From Micropterix aruncella (taxonomy: Eukaryota; Arthropoda; Insecta; Lepidoptera; Micropterigidae): a stretch of DNA of 64,000 nt. Made by a program: the position numbers and the translations under genes. Positions 24,366-37,530 of the stretch are shown piece after piece. How positions within the stretch are numbered: position 1 is the first letter of the stretch; each line of letters opens with the position of its first letter. The notes below the pieces were generated by a model. The model made no database searches. It was not told the DNA's origin and saw nothing but the letters and a program-made list of their open reading frames with translations. The DNA lies in contig OX155976.1 of NCBI GenBank assembly GCA_944548615.1, positions 4,360,452 to 4,424,451 on the forward strand, in the 5' to 3' direction.

Positions 24366-25560
24366 TTTTACCTTACCGGCCTCTGAACCGACGAGGAGGT
24401 AAAGTGTTGTGAAAGTGCTATTTTTTTTCGACATAAAGACGGATATAAACATTTTGACCCCCCATCCACCCCGCTGAGACTATTTCCAGATTGGAGTCTG
24501 TCTGTGTGTCTATGTGTGTGTGTATGTTTGTTTGTTTGTTTGAAAAGCTTTATTGCACACACATAAGAGTACAATGTGGTGGGGCTATTGCCAAAAGGCA
24601 ATATCTTACGGCCATACCGCCAGGGTTATTGTGACTAAAGGTTTATGTGGGCAAATTGGTTACAAGTAATAAATGAATACACTTGTATAATAGTCATTAT
24701 AGGATAAAATATAAAACAGTGATTAGTAACGTATGTCAACTCGATATTAAAGGGAGGAGTGGAATATAAGGACAAGCAAATGAGACGGGAGGGGAAGGGG
24801 GTATTCATGAGTTAAGTAAATGTCTCTTTAACGATTTTTTAAACCCGCTCAGGTTTTCAAGTTGTCTTATCGGTAAAGGCACGGAATTCCAGAGTCGGGC
24901 CGCCTGCACTGCGAAAGACCTAGACATGAAAGTTGATGAATGCTGAGGTATAGCCAGTAATAGATTTTCCTGAGAGCGCAATGGGAGACCATGGGATGAA
25001 AGCGGAGAGAAGAGATTATACAAATAAGTAGGACAGTTTGACTGTAGTACGCGGAAGAGTAGGGCGAGTATGTGAAATTCCCGACATCGTCTAATGGGAA
25101 GCCACTCTATTTGCCTGCGGTATATATCTCCACGAAATTGCCCAAACGCTTAATCCGACTGCGCTGAAATTCGGCAAGCAGGCATCATTTGGTCCTGACA
25201 AGAGATGAACAGGTTGTGTTTGTCAATGGTCCACCAGGGGCGCACTAATTCTCCTCAAATATTATACTTATATACTTGAAATGTGGTACACAAATGCGTT
25301 GTTAGGCTTATACCACATTATGATATTTTGTTTAAATACCTTACTTACAAGCTACACTAATAATATTTAAATTCCTCCATATATTTTAATTAAATAAGGA
25401 CCAACAAGGGCCAACAGAACGAACGGAACCCAACCGGGTTCGTCCGCCGACCGAGAGAGGGAGCTCATAGTTTTTTTTAATGAAATTAATATTCATATTA
25501 AATTAGTCCTTGGTTACTTTCCGAGAAAGTCTTGAGTGAAACAATAGATGTTTTAATTTA
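24366..25560 (+). repeat. rep-D copy interrupted by a LINE
   Basis: 24366-24534 (CCGACGAGGAGGTAAAG, GATTTCCAGATTG-like, TGTCTGTGTGTC) and 25119-25560 (CCACGAAATTGCCCAAACGC, ACAAATGCGTTGTTAGGC, TTTCCGAGAAAGTCTTG) are the two halves of one copy. The undisturbed junction order is seen at 62450-62660. TTTCCGAGAAAGTCTTGAGTGAAAC also occurs in related form at 36765 and 9975. Confidence 0.65.
24535..25118 (-). mobile_element. 5'-truncated LINE inserted in rep-D
   Basis: On the minus strand an ORF2 C-terminus (VQAARLWNSVPLPIRQ, then FKKSLKRHLLNS and stop at 24805) is followed by a 3' UTR ending in AAAGCTTTTCAAACAAACAAAC next to the T/G-rich rep-D tract. The VWNS/LWNSxP signature and the FKxxLKxHL end are typical of Jockey-like ORF2. 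Confidence 0.75.
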
Positions 25561-25792
25561 ATAAATTGACTAAAATTAATAGAGATGCAAGCTTGTATAT
25601 TTTATTTTTACATGGCTCACCAATAAAAAAGGAGTATAATGTGTTCAGGGTTTATATATGACTGTTTTCTGTTTCTTTATTCCACCATAACTTCTAATCG
25701 CTTGAACAGATTTAGAAGTGCGTGGTGTTGTTAGAATCGTTACGTCATATCGAATGTTATAGAGTACCTTAATTGTCCAAATATGAAGTTGT

Positions 25793-26405
25793 AACGGACC
25801 TTAAGTCCATTACATGCGATCAACAAATGCATCGATTTCCAGTGAAAGCCACAGACACAATTCAGTTATTATTTTGGCTCGTGCAGTTATGAATCAGCAC
25901 GATGAAACAATACTTTTACTCGGAATATTTTTTGATTGCATCATTTCACGGCCTATATAAACTGCCGAAAAAGCATCCAAATTATCATTCCCCGAGTGAT
26001 CACCTTCCCCCAAGGTTGCGACGGCATTCGGCACTCTCTCTCACGAGTTAGGTCAACGAATCCGGCTCCTTGGTTTCCTTTCCTTATCCTCACTAAGTCT
26101 CGAAGCATCAGTCTGTAATCCCACAGACTCGAGCCGTGCCCAGTACAAGATACTAAGAGCACACGCACAATCCTTATCCGTATATCCTCGTAACCGCAGT
26201 CGCGCATCTATATATATACACTCGCGTCAAAGTAAACTATTTGGCAAGCATTATAACTGGCAATATTCAAACCTTCGACCAATAAATTCCTTCTACTTCA
26301 TTCAAAACCGCCTTTCAATACGGAGATAACTCGTAAGTTGATACCACCACCTCACACCGAACAACCTGGAGTCTTGTGAGGGGTGGTCTCTCACAAAGTA
26401 AATAA
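25793..26405 (+). mobile_element. rep-C copy 1 (inverted partner at 41510-42105)
   Basis: About 600 bases from GTAACGGACCTTAAGTCCAT to GAGGGGTGGTC. The whole element recurs in reverse at 41510-42105 with few differences. AT- and GC-mixed; no ORF conserved in both copies at full length (84-93 codon frames overlap but are broken differently). Unknown class, with mobile-element-like copy structure. Confidence 0.75.
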
Positions 26406-26633
26406 TTGCCTAAATGTCCAAATGTCAATTAATTAACATAAATATATCGTGTTTCCTGTCAAATGAGTGATCTGATCGAGTACCTTCCGGAAATATACAT
26501 CTATCTATATCGATAAATACATAAACAACAAATATTTTTTTAAAACCGTAATAACAATAACCATAAATGCAATACTTCACTTTTTAATATATTTAGTTGT
26601 GGATTTTTGTGTATTTTATTTTGAATTTTTCAG

Positions 26634-26725
26634 GTTGTTCGCTGCTCCGGACAGGTGCAAATTCGTGCGATCGGTGATGTCCATCATCGATGTTGTCGCC
26701 ATACTTCCATATTATATTGGACTTG
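26634..26725 (+). CDS. Shal: Shal (Kv4) exon: S2-S3 linker and S3
   Basis: Acceptor TTTTTCAG before 26634, donor GTGAGT at 26726. The first base completes Arg, then [30 protein letters not shown] and one base of Gly. This includes the S2-S3 cytoplasmic loop and S3 with the acidic residue of SIIDVVA that pairs with S4 charges. The length and the Leu-Phe-Ala-Ala-Pro-Asp sequence agree with Kv4 proteins. Confidence 0.97.
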
Positions 26726-26798
26726 GTGAGTAGTATGCCTAGTAGGTAGTAAAACACAAAGGTAAAACATTTCCGCTGCCATTTTGTACTTGGTAATC

Positions 26799-26995
26799 GG
26801 TGAATATTCGATTTCTTCGGATATACTACCTCTTGATGTCGCATGCACTCCCGATATCCCGATTATTGTCTAGTATCATGGTATGGTAAAGTGGTTAAAC
26901 ATTCTCGCCGCTATTTTGTTCTTATGACGTCACGCACCATACACTGAGAAAAACTTACAGGAATCGCATTAGTGAAACGGAATGTGCTAGACTAA
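26799..26995 (+). repeat. rep-E, 3' partial copy
   Basis: Matches the last 200 bases of rep-E (GGTGAATATTCGATTTCTTC, GATGTCGCATGC, ATCCCGATTATT, CACTGAGAAAAACTTACAGG). First of three direct copies within 2.4 kb. Confidence 0.75.
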
Positions 26996-27079
26996 TTAAT
27001 TTATATTACACACTTGAATCTGTATGCTACGCCTGACCTACTTCGGAAAGACGCGTAGAGTCAACGCTTCTATTAGAGA

Positions 27080-27560
27080 TAGCACATTTCTACGCAACGG
27101 TATGACGGTAACATCATTGCAATGGATATCAACGCATTCTCAAGTCGAAACGCTATAGCGTTACTTGTACTACGACTGCGAGACAATTATGATCACCTAC
27201 GTCCGAAATTGGGAGATGGCACACGATGAAGAAGACGCCGATTCGCGTTAATGTATTATATCAGGAGAGCATGCGAGTGCAATAGGTACTGTTGTTCTGT
27301 GCGCTCGTACCGACGAGGCGCGTCTGGCGAAAACAACATTCAAATTTGGAACGTTGCGTTCGGTGAATATTCGATTTCTTCAGACAGACGACCTCTTGAT
27401 GTCGCATGTACTCCCGATATCCCGATTATTAATTCGCATTGCAGTATCGTGGTATGGTAAAAAGGTAAAAAAATCCCGCCGCCATTTTGTTCTTATGACG
27501 TCACGCCCCATACACCGAGAAAAAACTTACAGGAATCACATTGGTAAAACTTACAGGAAA
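27080..27560 (+). repeat. rep-E copy 2
   Basis: From AACGGTATGACGGTAACATC to the ACTTACAGGAATCACATTGG end. Contains AGGAGAGCATGCGAGTGCAA and the same 3' block as 26799-26995. Confidence 0.75.
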
Positions 27561-28729
27561 CATTCAAATCTGTATGCTACGCCTCATTTACGTCGAAGAG
27601 ACACGTAAAGTAAAATTGTCTATTAGTGATAACACATTTTGACGTGACAACGTCTTATAATTCGATGGAGCCGGCTGCACGCACGAAAAAACATGACTCA
27701 TGCGGCGTTACCTCGCTCTGAGGCGTTCCATTTAAGGCTTGAAGTGCAAGCGAGAGCGCGGAACGAGCGACAAAGAGGCACAATTGGCCTCCGCGTTCGG
27801 CAGCGTTCGACATCTGTCTCTCTCCTACTTGAGTGAGCGATGCGTCCGCGTGGACAGCTGCTATACATTAATACATTTACATGTTTTCGTCAAGTATGAA
27901 GTGCAGTGAAAAGTGAATGTGGTGTCAATTGTTTATAGCAACGATAATTGCGGCGATAAAGGTAATGATTCTTTCGATATTAAATATATTATGTTCAGTG
28001 ATATATTGTCGAATATTCGTGCTTTCATCATTAAAATAAATGGCATCGGTCCGCTAGTGCAGCGATTGTAGGTTATGCTATAATTGACAAAGCTATAACA
28101 ATAAGTTAACAGAACTATTTCACGATGAGTAAAAAATCAATGGCTTTACTATTCGATCGAAATAATTATCGGGCGTAGCTATGATTTCAAAAAATTAAAA
28201 CATAAATGTTAAATCTTCCACATATCATAACAACGTATCTGAAATGACAGGTTGGACCAGCCAGCCGTCAAAGGGAACAATTTTCTCCTATATCAAACAC
28301 ATTGAGGCGGGCTTTTTCAAGACACATTACTCTCGAAACACTCCCTTTCATTTCCTACTTTCCTATCATCGCCCTATTCTCAACAGAATAACACAAATTG
28401 TAAGAAGTTAAATATGACACATGTTTAAAAGTTGTAAGTAAAAGTTGTAAAACTATTGCTCAACGCACATTCATACTTGTAAAAACTATGTACATTGTAA
28501 AAAAAAAGACATAATTGCATTTATGCGTACAAATAAATGTAACTTGATCAATTCAATTGTGATTTCCATTTACCTCCTTCTCTATATCCATACAAAATAT
28601 CTATCAAACAAATAAAATTTAAATTTTCTGTTGAAAAATGCAAATGCATTCCATCAGTATTTTCTTATGACGTTGTCACGTTCAACTATCGTCAGTAAAC
28701 CGACTTTACAGACAACCGATTTTTTTACG
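27561..28729. other. Shal intron sequence without recognised features
   Basis: Mostly AT-rich; a more GC-rich patch at about 27660-27860. No ORF or RNA gene recognised. Confidence 0.4.
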
Positions 28730-29228
28730 CATTGTTATGACGGCAATATCATTGCACTGGATATCAACACATTCTCAAGTCGAAACGCTAGAGCGTTACT
28801 GCGGCTGTCGTAACTGCGAGGTACGCAGTTACGATCGCCTAGTTCGAAAATTGGGAGACGGCACTCAAAGAAAAAGACTGTCTGTGATTCACATGTCTGT
28901 ATGTATTGTCAGGAGAGCATGCGGTTGCAATAGATGCGGTGGTTTTGTGCGCTCTTACGGAGTGCGACTGACAGAAAGAACATTCAAATATGGAACTTTG
29001 CTTTCGTAGAATATTCTATTTCCTTAGACAGACGACCTCTTGATGCCGCATGTACTCCCGATATCCCGATTATTGATTCGCATGGCTATCATGTAAAGTA
29101 AAATGGTAATAAAAAATTCTTGCTGCCATTTCGTTCTTATAATGCCACGGACCATACACTGAGAAAAAACTTACAGGAATCGCATTGGTGAAACGGAACA
29201 AGAGGGGGGGGGGGGGGGGGAGGGGGTC
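28730..29228 (+). repeat. rep-E copy 3 ending in a G run
   Basis: Starts TTATGACGGCAATATCATTG; shares order with copy 2 to CTTACAGGAATCGCATTGGTG. Ends at AACAAGA followed by a G run of 18 (about 29203-29220). A perfect 11-bp stem, TCGTAACTGCG/CGCAGTTACGA, sits at 28808-28834. Confidence 0.72.
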
Positions 29229-29840
29229 CAATTGGATATTTCTGTATTCATCCCCCAAAAAAAGAATGTGCTTTCACAATACTTTCCCTAACCGTTGATT
29301 GGCCGTAAAAATAAAATACGAGGGTTTTCTTTGTTTAATTTTAAATTAGTTAATTTTAATTTTAAAGCGTTATTTTTTTGTAATTTAAAGAAAAAAAATG
29401 CAATAGTTAATTGGTTTTTAAAGTAATCTTTTTTGGGGGTATTTGCTAATACTTAAACCTTTTTATGGGTAATAGCCTCAAGCAGGTTGGCAACCGCTGT
29501 TGTAGAGCAGACGCCCCCCTCCCTTCCTATCCTCCCCGTGTATATTTATATTGTCATCGAAATAAAATGTCGATTGGTCGTTTTATTCCATTAAGCTAAG
29601 AGATAGAAATTCTATTATTGCATTCATTACACCTGTTATTTCCCATGGCATATAAACCTACTTTCCTGAACTAGAACTAGTTCCAATATTTTATTCATTC
29701 AACAAATATTATCATTCTCTATTTATCAAATATGTAACGCTCTGGAGGTCGTCGTTGAATTTTCAAAACCCAAAGGTTTTATAAGATATTTAAAAAAAAA
29801 TAAGCATTAAAGATGGAACACATTACAAATAAGATAAAAA
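29229..29840. other. Shal intron sequence without recognised features
   Basis: AT-rich; no feature supported. Confidence 0.4.
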
Positions 29841-29848
29841 CGAATTTA

Positions 29849-30530
29849 CCGCGTGAAGCTTGTAACACCCGATATTTCGGCGATGTTGCAACCTCCGTTG
29901 TGACACACGTTGTGACACCGCCGTTGCCACAGCGGCAACTTGGGTTGTCGACTACAGCGGGCGAGCCCGTCACCTCAGGAAGTTTTATAGATCTCCCTGG
30001 AGTGAACGCAGAAGACTTGGGGACAAAACAGTCCACCGTCTAGCTCCGCCACAAGCCCGTAAGAGGCCAACGCCTTAACCGCGAGATAGCCAGGAATGTT
30101 ACCCGGCGGGCCGACACTCACGCCCTTACTTTCAATTGTGACCAGATTACTCCGTTCTCTTGATTGGTTACGAGTTCGAGGTCGCTTGCGCGGTCCTCTA
30201 CCTTACGAAGCGGTGAAACGGTGATTACTGAATCTATCGCGGACCACAGCGTCCTTTGCACGGCTGTTCACCCAGGATCGGATGGCCGATGGTCATTTCA
30301 AGAGCAGTCGCCGTAAGGTCCGCAACCACTCCCGCTCTATAGGAAGCAGTACTGCTTCCAGACTCCCCCGACTGTTAATCAGAGTGCACAGTCGGTTGGC
30401 TTACGCCGCACGGTGCGCAGACCGTCCAGGAGCGCCAGAAGGTTGATTCCTAGGGGAAACTGACCATGCCACAGTGGCAGTTGTAACATCGCCAAAACGT
30501 CGGGTGTTACGCGGCAAATACATGCCCAGG
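29849..30530 (+). mobile_element. rep-A copy framed by imperfect terminal inverted repeats
   Basis: The rep-A body (29945-30470) is enclosed by inverted sequences: TAACACCCGATATTTCGGCG and GTTGCCACAGCGGCAACTT at the left, and the complement of TAACACCCGACGTTTTGGCG plus GCCACAGTGGCAGTTGTAAC at the right. This is the longest rep-A copy here and includes the blocks TAGCTCCGCCACAAGCCCGT, CCGCGAGATAGCCAGGA, GTTCGAGGTCGCTTGCGCGG and AGAGCAGTCGCCGTAAGG. Either the TIRs are part of the full-length rep-A, or rep-A is inserted in a hairpin element. The other copies lack these TIRs. Confidence 0.65.
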
Positions 30531-31008
30531 GTAAGAAAAATGGAAGATAAAAGACCAAGGAAAAGCGGAATAAACTAATCGCCGTCTACATCAAAGAGAA
30601 AAATGATTTAAAAGCCGATGCGGGATGCTGCCAGAGATATATAAAAGTAACTAGATCGCGTGACCAGCCTGAAAATGCGTCAGCCGAATAGAAAGAGAGA
30701 GCAGCATATAAAGTACCCACTCCATCCTTTTCTAGTCGCACATACACGGAGCCAGCTACATATATCAGGTCTATGGCATATGCTTGGTACTATGGCAGCG
30801 CTTTTATATCACCATGGCAACGCTTTGACGCCATAAGTCTGCTATGCTATGTATTTAATAAACGTGCATTCGCAACTAGACAAGGATGGAGGGGGCCTCC
30901 TATTCAGCTATCTCTTTCTTTTCGGTGAACGCATTCACTCACAGCCCGCCTTCGCACTTCCGTTCTCTATTTCTGTTACCCTCTATGGATGCTGCAGAAG
31001 ACGAGTTC

Positions 31009-31057
31009 CATACATGACATTCATACATGACAATGAATTGTCATGTATGGTCATGTA
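31009..31057. other. Near-perfect hairpin
   Basis: ATACATGACA... with arms CATACATGACAAT and ATTGTCATGTATG around a GA loop; outer ATACATGAC and TCATGTAT also pair. Short palindrome at the border of rep-B; purpose unknown. Confidence 0.6.
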
Positions 31058-31079
31058 TTTATTAAATTTCATTGTCACA

Positions 31080-31705
31080 GCATTCCGGTGGTGAACGGTT
31101 TCGTGCAGTTTGGGCCACAAGATCCATTTTCTTCTCGGATCGGCTCAACTCACGATTCAGCTCCTATTCAAAAGCCTCCTCGAGTGGAAGGCTACCCCGA
31201 GTAAGACTCCCGTGTCTCAGGCCTCAGAGCTGGTGGACCGGTTTCTCACGGCGGGATTGCATCCCGGCCACTGGACGGTTTGCGCACTGGTCGGCGAAGG
31301 CAATCGGCTGTACATTCTGACTAATTTCTGAAGGGGTCTGAAGACTATGGAAATATACTGCTTCCTAAGCAGCGGGGGTGGATGTTGACCTGGTGTCATG
31401 CCACTCTTGAAATGACCTTGGGCCCCTCGATCCCGTGTGGCACTACGGGCAAAGAACGTCCAGGTCCGCGATAAATTCAAACTGAATTACCGCTGTAATA
31501 CAACAGGTAGAGGTTGCGTAAGTGACTTCGGACCCGTTATCAGTCGGGAGGACGGAGGTATCCTGAAGATTATTTCCAGATGGAGAAGTCTTCTACGCTC
31601 ATCCCACGGCTGAAAGAACGATCTATATCGATATACCAGCCTGGGGTGACGGGTTCGCCCGTTGTAGTCGACACCGCCATCCTGCATTCGAGAAACAACC
31701 GGGCC
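31080..31705 (+). repeat. rep-B copy 1
   Basis: Shares blocks with 45640-46320 (GGTTTCGTGCAG.TTGGGCCA, ACGATTCAGCTCCT, GGACGGTTTGCGCAC) and with 41200-41460 (CTTCTACGCTCATCCCACGG, CAGCCTGGGGTGACGGGTTC). Its right end is the complement of the rep-A 5' end (GGGTTCGCCCGTTGTAGTCG), so rep-A and rep-B are related families. Confidence 0.65.
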
Positions 31706-31779
31706 AGAATGATAAATATCTCAGATGATGATGATGATGGGTGCAACACATGCAACAACAAAATAATACAATAATAATT

Positions 31780-32110
31780 ATTATTAAGACATGATTTATT
31801 TAATAAAACAAATGGACGAGCTTACTGCGTTGAATCTATGTCTTACAGCTAATCTTGACCTAATGGGAAAACATGTTATGCGGTAAAACTAAGATTTTAA
31901 AACTACTATTAAAATCACTTATAAAAGGCAGCTCATATCAAATGTATCTAACATTAAAAAACAGCAGGAAATCATAATAAAAAACAATAAACCTATAATG
32001 CCCTAGTAAAGAAAGAGGGGAGGGGACGACAGCAAATTAGGAGCGCATGTTAAGATGTTCTTTGAGACTTCGTTTGAAGCAATACAATCTCGGTGCTATC
32101 CTTACATGTA
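31780..32110 (-). mobile_element. LINE 3'-end fragment (minus strand)
   Basis: On the minus strand, CFKRSLKEHLNMRS is followed by an A-rich 3' UTR that ends in TTTATTAAATAAATCATG-like sequence near 31780. The FKRSLKEHL end resembles the ORF2 C-terminus at 24805. Short and 5'-truncated. Confidence 0.5.
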
Positions 32111-32182
32111 TGGGTAAATCCGTATATAGAGACGAGTATCCGTATATAGATTCGTATATAGATACGATATAGAGTGGATATA

Positions 32183-32829
32183 GATCCACTCTGATAGCAA
32201 AGCAGCTCTTATGGCACTAGCCTCGAATACCATTAATTCAAAGCTAGTGCAAAACTGCATATCACTACTGAATTCCCTGGGCGAAAAGAACAGGGTAATT
32301 CTACGATGGGTTCCCGGCCATGCAGGAATCGAGGGAGATGAAAAGCCGACGAACTTGCTAAGACGGGAGCAAAGGGAACGTTATACGGCCCTGAACCTTG
32401 CTGTGGCGTACCAAAAAACCTTGCAAACCTAATGCTCAAACAAATGTGTTTAGAACAATCCGTCAACCACTGGAACAAAACGCCAGGGTTGAATCATTCC
32501 AAAGCGCATATTAAGGCTTACGACCGTAAGACGGCCCGTGCGGCCTTATCGCTAAATAGGAACAATATACGCATACCTACTGGTGAGGGCGCTCACGGGG
32601 CATTGTGGCCTGAACAAACACATGTACAACCAGAGACACAAAAATGTGCAGGTTCTGCCAAGGAGCAGAGGACACTCCCCAGCACCTCATATGCGAGTGT
32701 GGCCCGCTGATGCGTAGAAGATACACCCACTTAGGTGGTCATTACCTCCAACCTGAGGAGGTAAAACAATCTGGCGCCAAAAGCCTGCTGCGGTTCTTAA
32801 ATGACACGAGGCTTAGCACAGAACTATAG
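32183..32829 (+). pseudogene. LINE ORF2 RNase H domain and C-terminal zinc-binding tail (frameshifted)
   Basis: The plus strand reads SDSKAALMALAS (one catalytic Asp of RNase H), then ILRWVPGHAGIEGDEKA (the His and Asp motif near the end of the domain). A one-base frame change follows near 32345, then a region ending GAHGALWPEQTHV, a second frame change near 32640, and CRFCQGAEDTPQHLICEC, the Cys/His tail found in RNase H-bearing insect LINEs (I/R1-like and related). The stop is at 32827-32829. The reverse transcriptase part is missing and two frameshifts break the frame. Confidence 0.8.
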
Positions 32830-33299
32830 TAGGTGGCGAACACAATAGATCAGCAATGGTCGCAGTGTTACAAGGCTCATAAAGACCTTAGAAAAGCCCC
32901 ACTCAACAAATAATAAAACAAAAAATAAATGGGTAAAACTTTCCAGATACGTGCTCTATACCGGGAAAACAAGTGCAAGTAGAAATCACTACCGTGATCA
33001 GGGATCCAGAGCAGTAGGCTGTCTTCAGATCTCAGAGGGCGCCCGTGAGCTCATAATATATTGAACCTGCTTATAAGATAGCTTGAAGCGGCCCCCTCCA
33101 AGATTCTAAAGATCAAACCGAGGGCTCTCCTATCTCCTTTCTCGGGTCTTCTCTGTACTCCGTAATGTGGTCATACTTTCTTAGGTCATAAATATAGCGA
33201 ACACAGATATTTGCAGCCGTTTAACCCTGGTCGCTAGATCTTCCTTATTGTCGAGAAAGGCAACATCTGAATAATTAAGGAGAAGGAGAATAACAACTA
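32830..33299. other. LINE 3' region and spacer
   Basis: The first about 100 bases run to AATAATAAAACAAAAAATAAA and look like the 3' UTR and tail of the LINE above. The rest is unrecognised. Confidence 0.4.
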
Positions 33300-33625
33300 G
33301 AGATGTCGAGTACAACGGGCGAACCCGTAACCTCAGGAAGTTTTAACGTTATCAGATCGTTATGTCTCCCGTGACGTGAGCGCAGAAGATTTAGGACAAA
33401 ACAGTCCACCGTCTAGTTACGCCACACGCCCGTAAGAGACCAACGCCTTAGTAAAACATTGGGACGACACTCGCGCCCTTACTTCCAGTTTCAACCAGAT
33501 TACTCCGGTCTCCCGGCTGGTTACAGGTTCGAGGTCGCTTGCGCAGTCATCTCCCTTACGTAGCGGTGAAACGGTGTCTACCGAATCTATCGCGGACCAT
33601 GGCCTCCTTTGCCCGGCTCTTCTGC
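33300..33625 (+). repeat. rep-A copy, 3'-truncated
   Basis: Starts GTCGAGTACAACGGGCGAAC, continues with AGCGCAGAAGATTTAGG, TTGGTTACAGGTTCGAGGTC-like sequence and ACGTAGCGGTGAAACGGTG, and ends at about TTTGCCCGGCT. The second half is lost. Confidence 0.72.
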
Positions 33626-35682
<2,057 letters not shown>

Positions 35683-35684
35683 TA

Positions 35685-36060
35685 AATGAAAAACCTCTTT
35701 ATTGCCCAATAAAAACCTTTATTTTTTAATAGCGGAGTTATTACTATTTAAAAAATATCTTCCAGTCGACCGACATATTAATGTAATAAGTGTCAACAAC
35801 ATTATAGTGCTATAAGATACGATAAAATTTAAAATGAAGTTTTAAATTATAAGGAATATTACGCATTTTATAAGTAACTACACAGAAAAAAGGAAATAAA
35901 TAAATAAATATTCGAATAGGACGTAAATGTATATATTTGTATACATAAATATATTAATATATAAATAAAAAAACTGCCAAAAAAGAAAAGCAAAGGGAAG
36001 GGATAAGGCAAAGGTCAAAAGTTGTGGTTTATATACAGGTGAGTTTTAATTAGCCTGCAT
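35685..36060 (+). repeat. rep-F copy (uninterrupted)
   Basis: Starts right after the exon donor region with CTCTTTATTGCCCAATAAAAAC and runs to ATATACAGGTGAGTTTTAATT. Acts as the empty-site reference for the TTAA insertion at 10808-11461. Confidence 0.7.
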
Positions 36061-36419
36061 CATCGAAGGAGGTGAATCAGTACAAGCAAATTAGCAACCT
36101 TTGGCAAAAAATTGTGAGAAAGTAAAAAAAAAAGGTAACATATAGCTTATATTGCTTATTAGCGATATTTTATCTAGCGATAGAAAGCACAGCGCGCTCA
36201 AACGCTTGTCAAACTTTTATTTAACAACCACGTACTTTAAAGTTAAAAAAAAATGAAAATGTTTTTTTTGTTGTTTTAAATTTTTTTAAAAGTTGCTTAG
36301 ATGCTCGTATTGATTCACCCTTTGAATGGTGCCAGTTAATTAAAACTCATCTTATATATTGTAAAATGCCAATCGCCAACAATTGCCATGAATACATAAA
36401 TTGTGTCGCTAACTACATG
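36061..36419. other. Shal intron spacer
   Basis: AT-rich; nothing recognised. Confidence 0.4.
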
Positions 36420-36800
36420 TCATGCGGGCGAATAAACCTTGGATCTAAGTTTACAGAAGTAAGTATAGCCACACGTTTACTCATGTGGTATAGCGATAGC
36501 TCCTGTCCTGATTTGATATATCTCTTATACAAGCGACATAAATATTTGTTAAATTTCGCAGTATTAAAAAAAAAACTACATCATATTGGGAAATAGGCAT
36601 ATTAATACCACGGAAATACAAAAATACACAATCACTATCGAAGTGCGGGGATACGGGGGGGGGGGGGGAGTTACGAGGGTTGGAGTTGTGGTTGGGGGGT
36701 GGGGAAGGGGTTGGAATGGTTGTGAGAGTCGAGGAGTTTGGCGCGCGGGGGGAAGAGGGGTTGTCTGCTTGCCGAGAAAGTCCTGGTGACACAACCAATT
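36420..36800 (+). repeat. rep-D copy with G run
   Basis: Shares ATCTCTTATACAAGCGACATAAAT, CTACATCATATTG, a 14-base G run (36655-36668), GTTGTGGTTGG and CTTGCCGAGAAAGTCCTGGTG with the 9.3-10.0-kb copy. Both G-run copies lie shortly upstream of a Shal exon. Confidence 0.65.
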
Positions 36801-36951
36801 TTTTTTTCACTGTTTCACTACGACTACGAAGTAAAGACCAAAGAGAGTCTATTCGAGGACATATCCTTAACTATAGACCGAGTTGGAAGGCGAATGATCC
36901 ACCCCACTATCCTCCATAATGGATTTTATAATCGTCTAATCTATATTCCAG

Positions 36952-37126
36952 GTTACACGTTAAAGTCATGCGCCAGTGAGTTGGGTTTCCTCGTCTTCTC
37001 GTTGGCCATGGCTATCATAATCTTCGCCACCGTCATGTTCTACGCAGAGAAGAACGAAAAGGACACCAACTTCACCTCCATACCTGCGGCATTCTGGTAC
37101 ACGATCGTCACAATGACCACCTTGGG
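36952..37126 (+). CDS. Shal: Shal (Kv4) exon: S4-S5 linker, S5, turret, pore helix, start of selectivity filter
   Basis: Acceptor ATATTCCAG before 36952, donor GTAAGT at 37127. Two bases complete Gly, then [13 protein letters not shown] (S4-S5 linker), S5 [19 protein letters not shown], turret [10 protein letters not shown], pore helix [16 protein letters not shown] with GG of the first filter Gly. The intron interrupts the TTLGYGD filter after the second base of Gly. The turret reads EKDTNFT where my memory of Drosophila Shal is VNGTNFT, which would remove an NGT glycosylation-type triplet but leave NFT. Confidence 0.97.
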
Positions 37127-37526
37127 GTAAGTGCAACTCTTCTAAAAACGAGAAGCTGAACGAGGCTCTTACTAGGCTAGACGTGCCGGGTTATTTCGAT
37201 CCGAAATTATACAGGTCCATCACAAATCCGAATCATCATAAATCGGTTGGATGTAACTCTGTCGGCCCCTAATGCCTTGATCACACGCACCGAGTACAGC
37301 GGTGAGACAGTATGCATCTCGACTATATCTCTTTCTGTAAAAGGTTTTTAATCGATTTTCAATTTGACTAAAATGTATTGACATCAATCAATCAAAGGGT
37401 GTTATCGCATTTTTATGGTATCGCATCTGAGGTAATTTTTTTTTAGTAAATGTATAATATAATATGTTTTTCTTTCTTTCTGATAAAACCGTGGCACTCC
37501 ACTAAGACGTAGAAAATGAGCTCGCC
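37127..37526. other. Shal intron spacer
   Basis: No recognised feature before the TIR element. Confidence 0.4.
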
Positions 37527-37530
37527 TTAT

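Noticed and set aside
36481..36919. Pro-rich and Gly-rich frames around the G run
   Set aside because: They are readings of the G run and of low-complexity sequence in rep-D.
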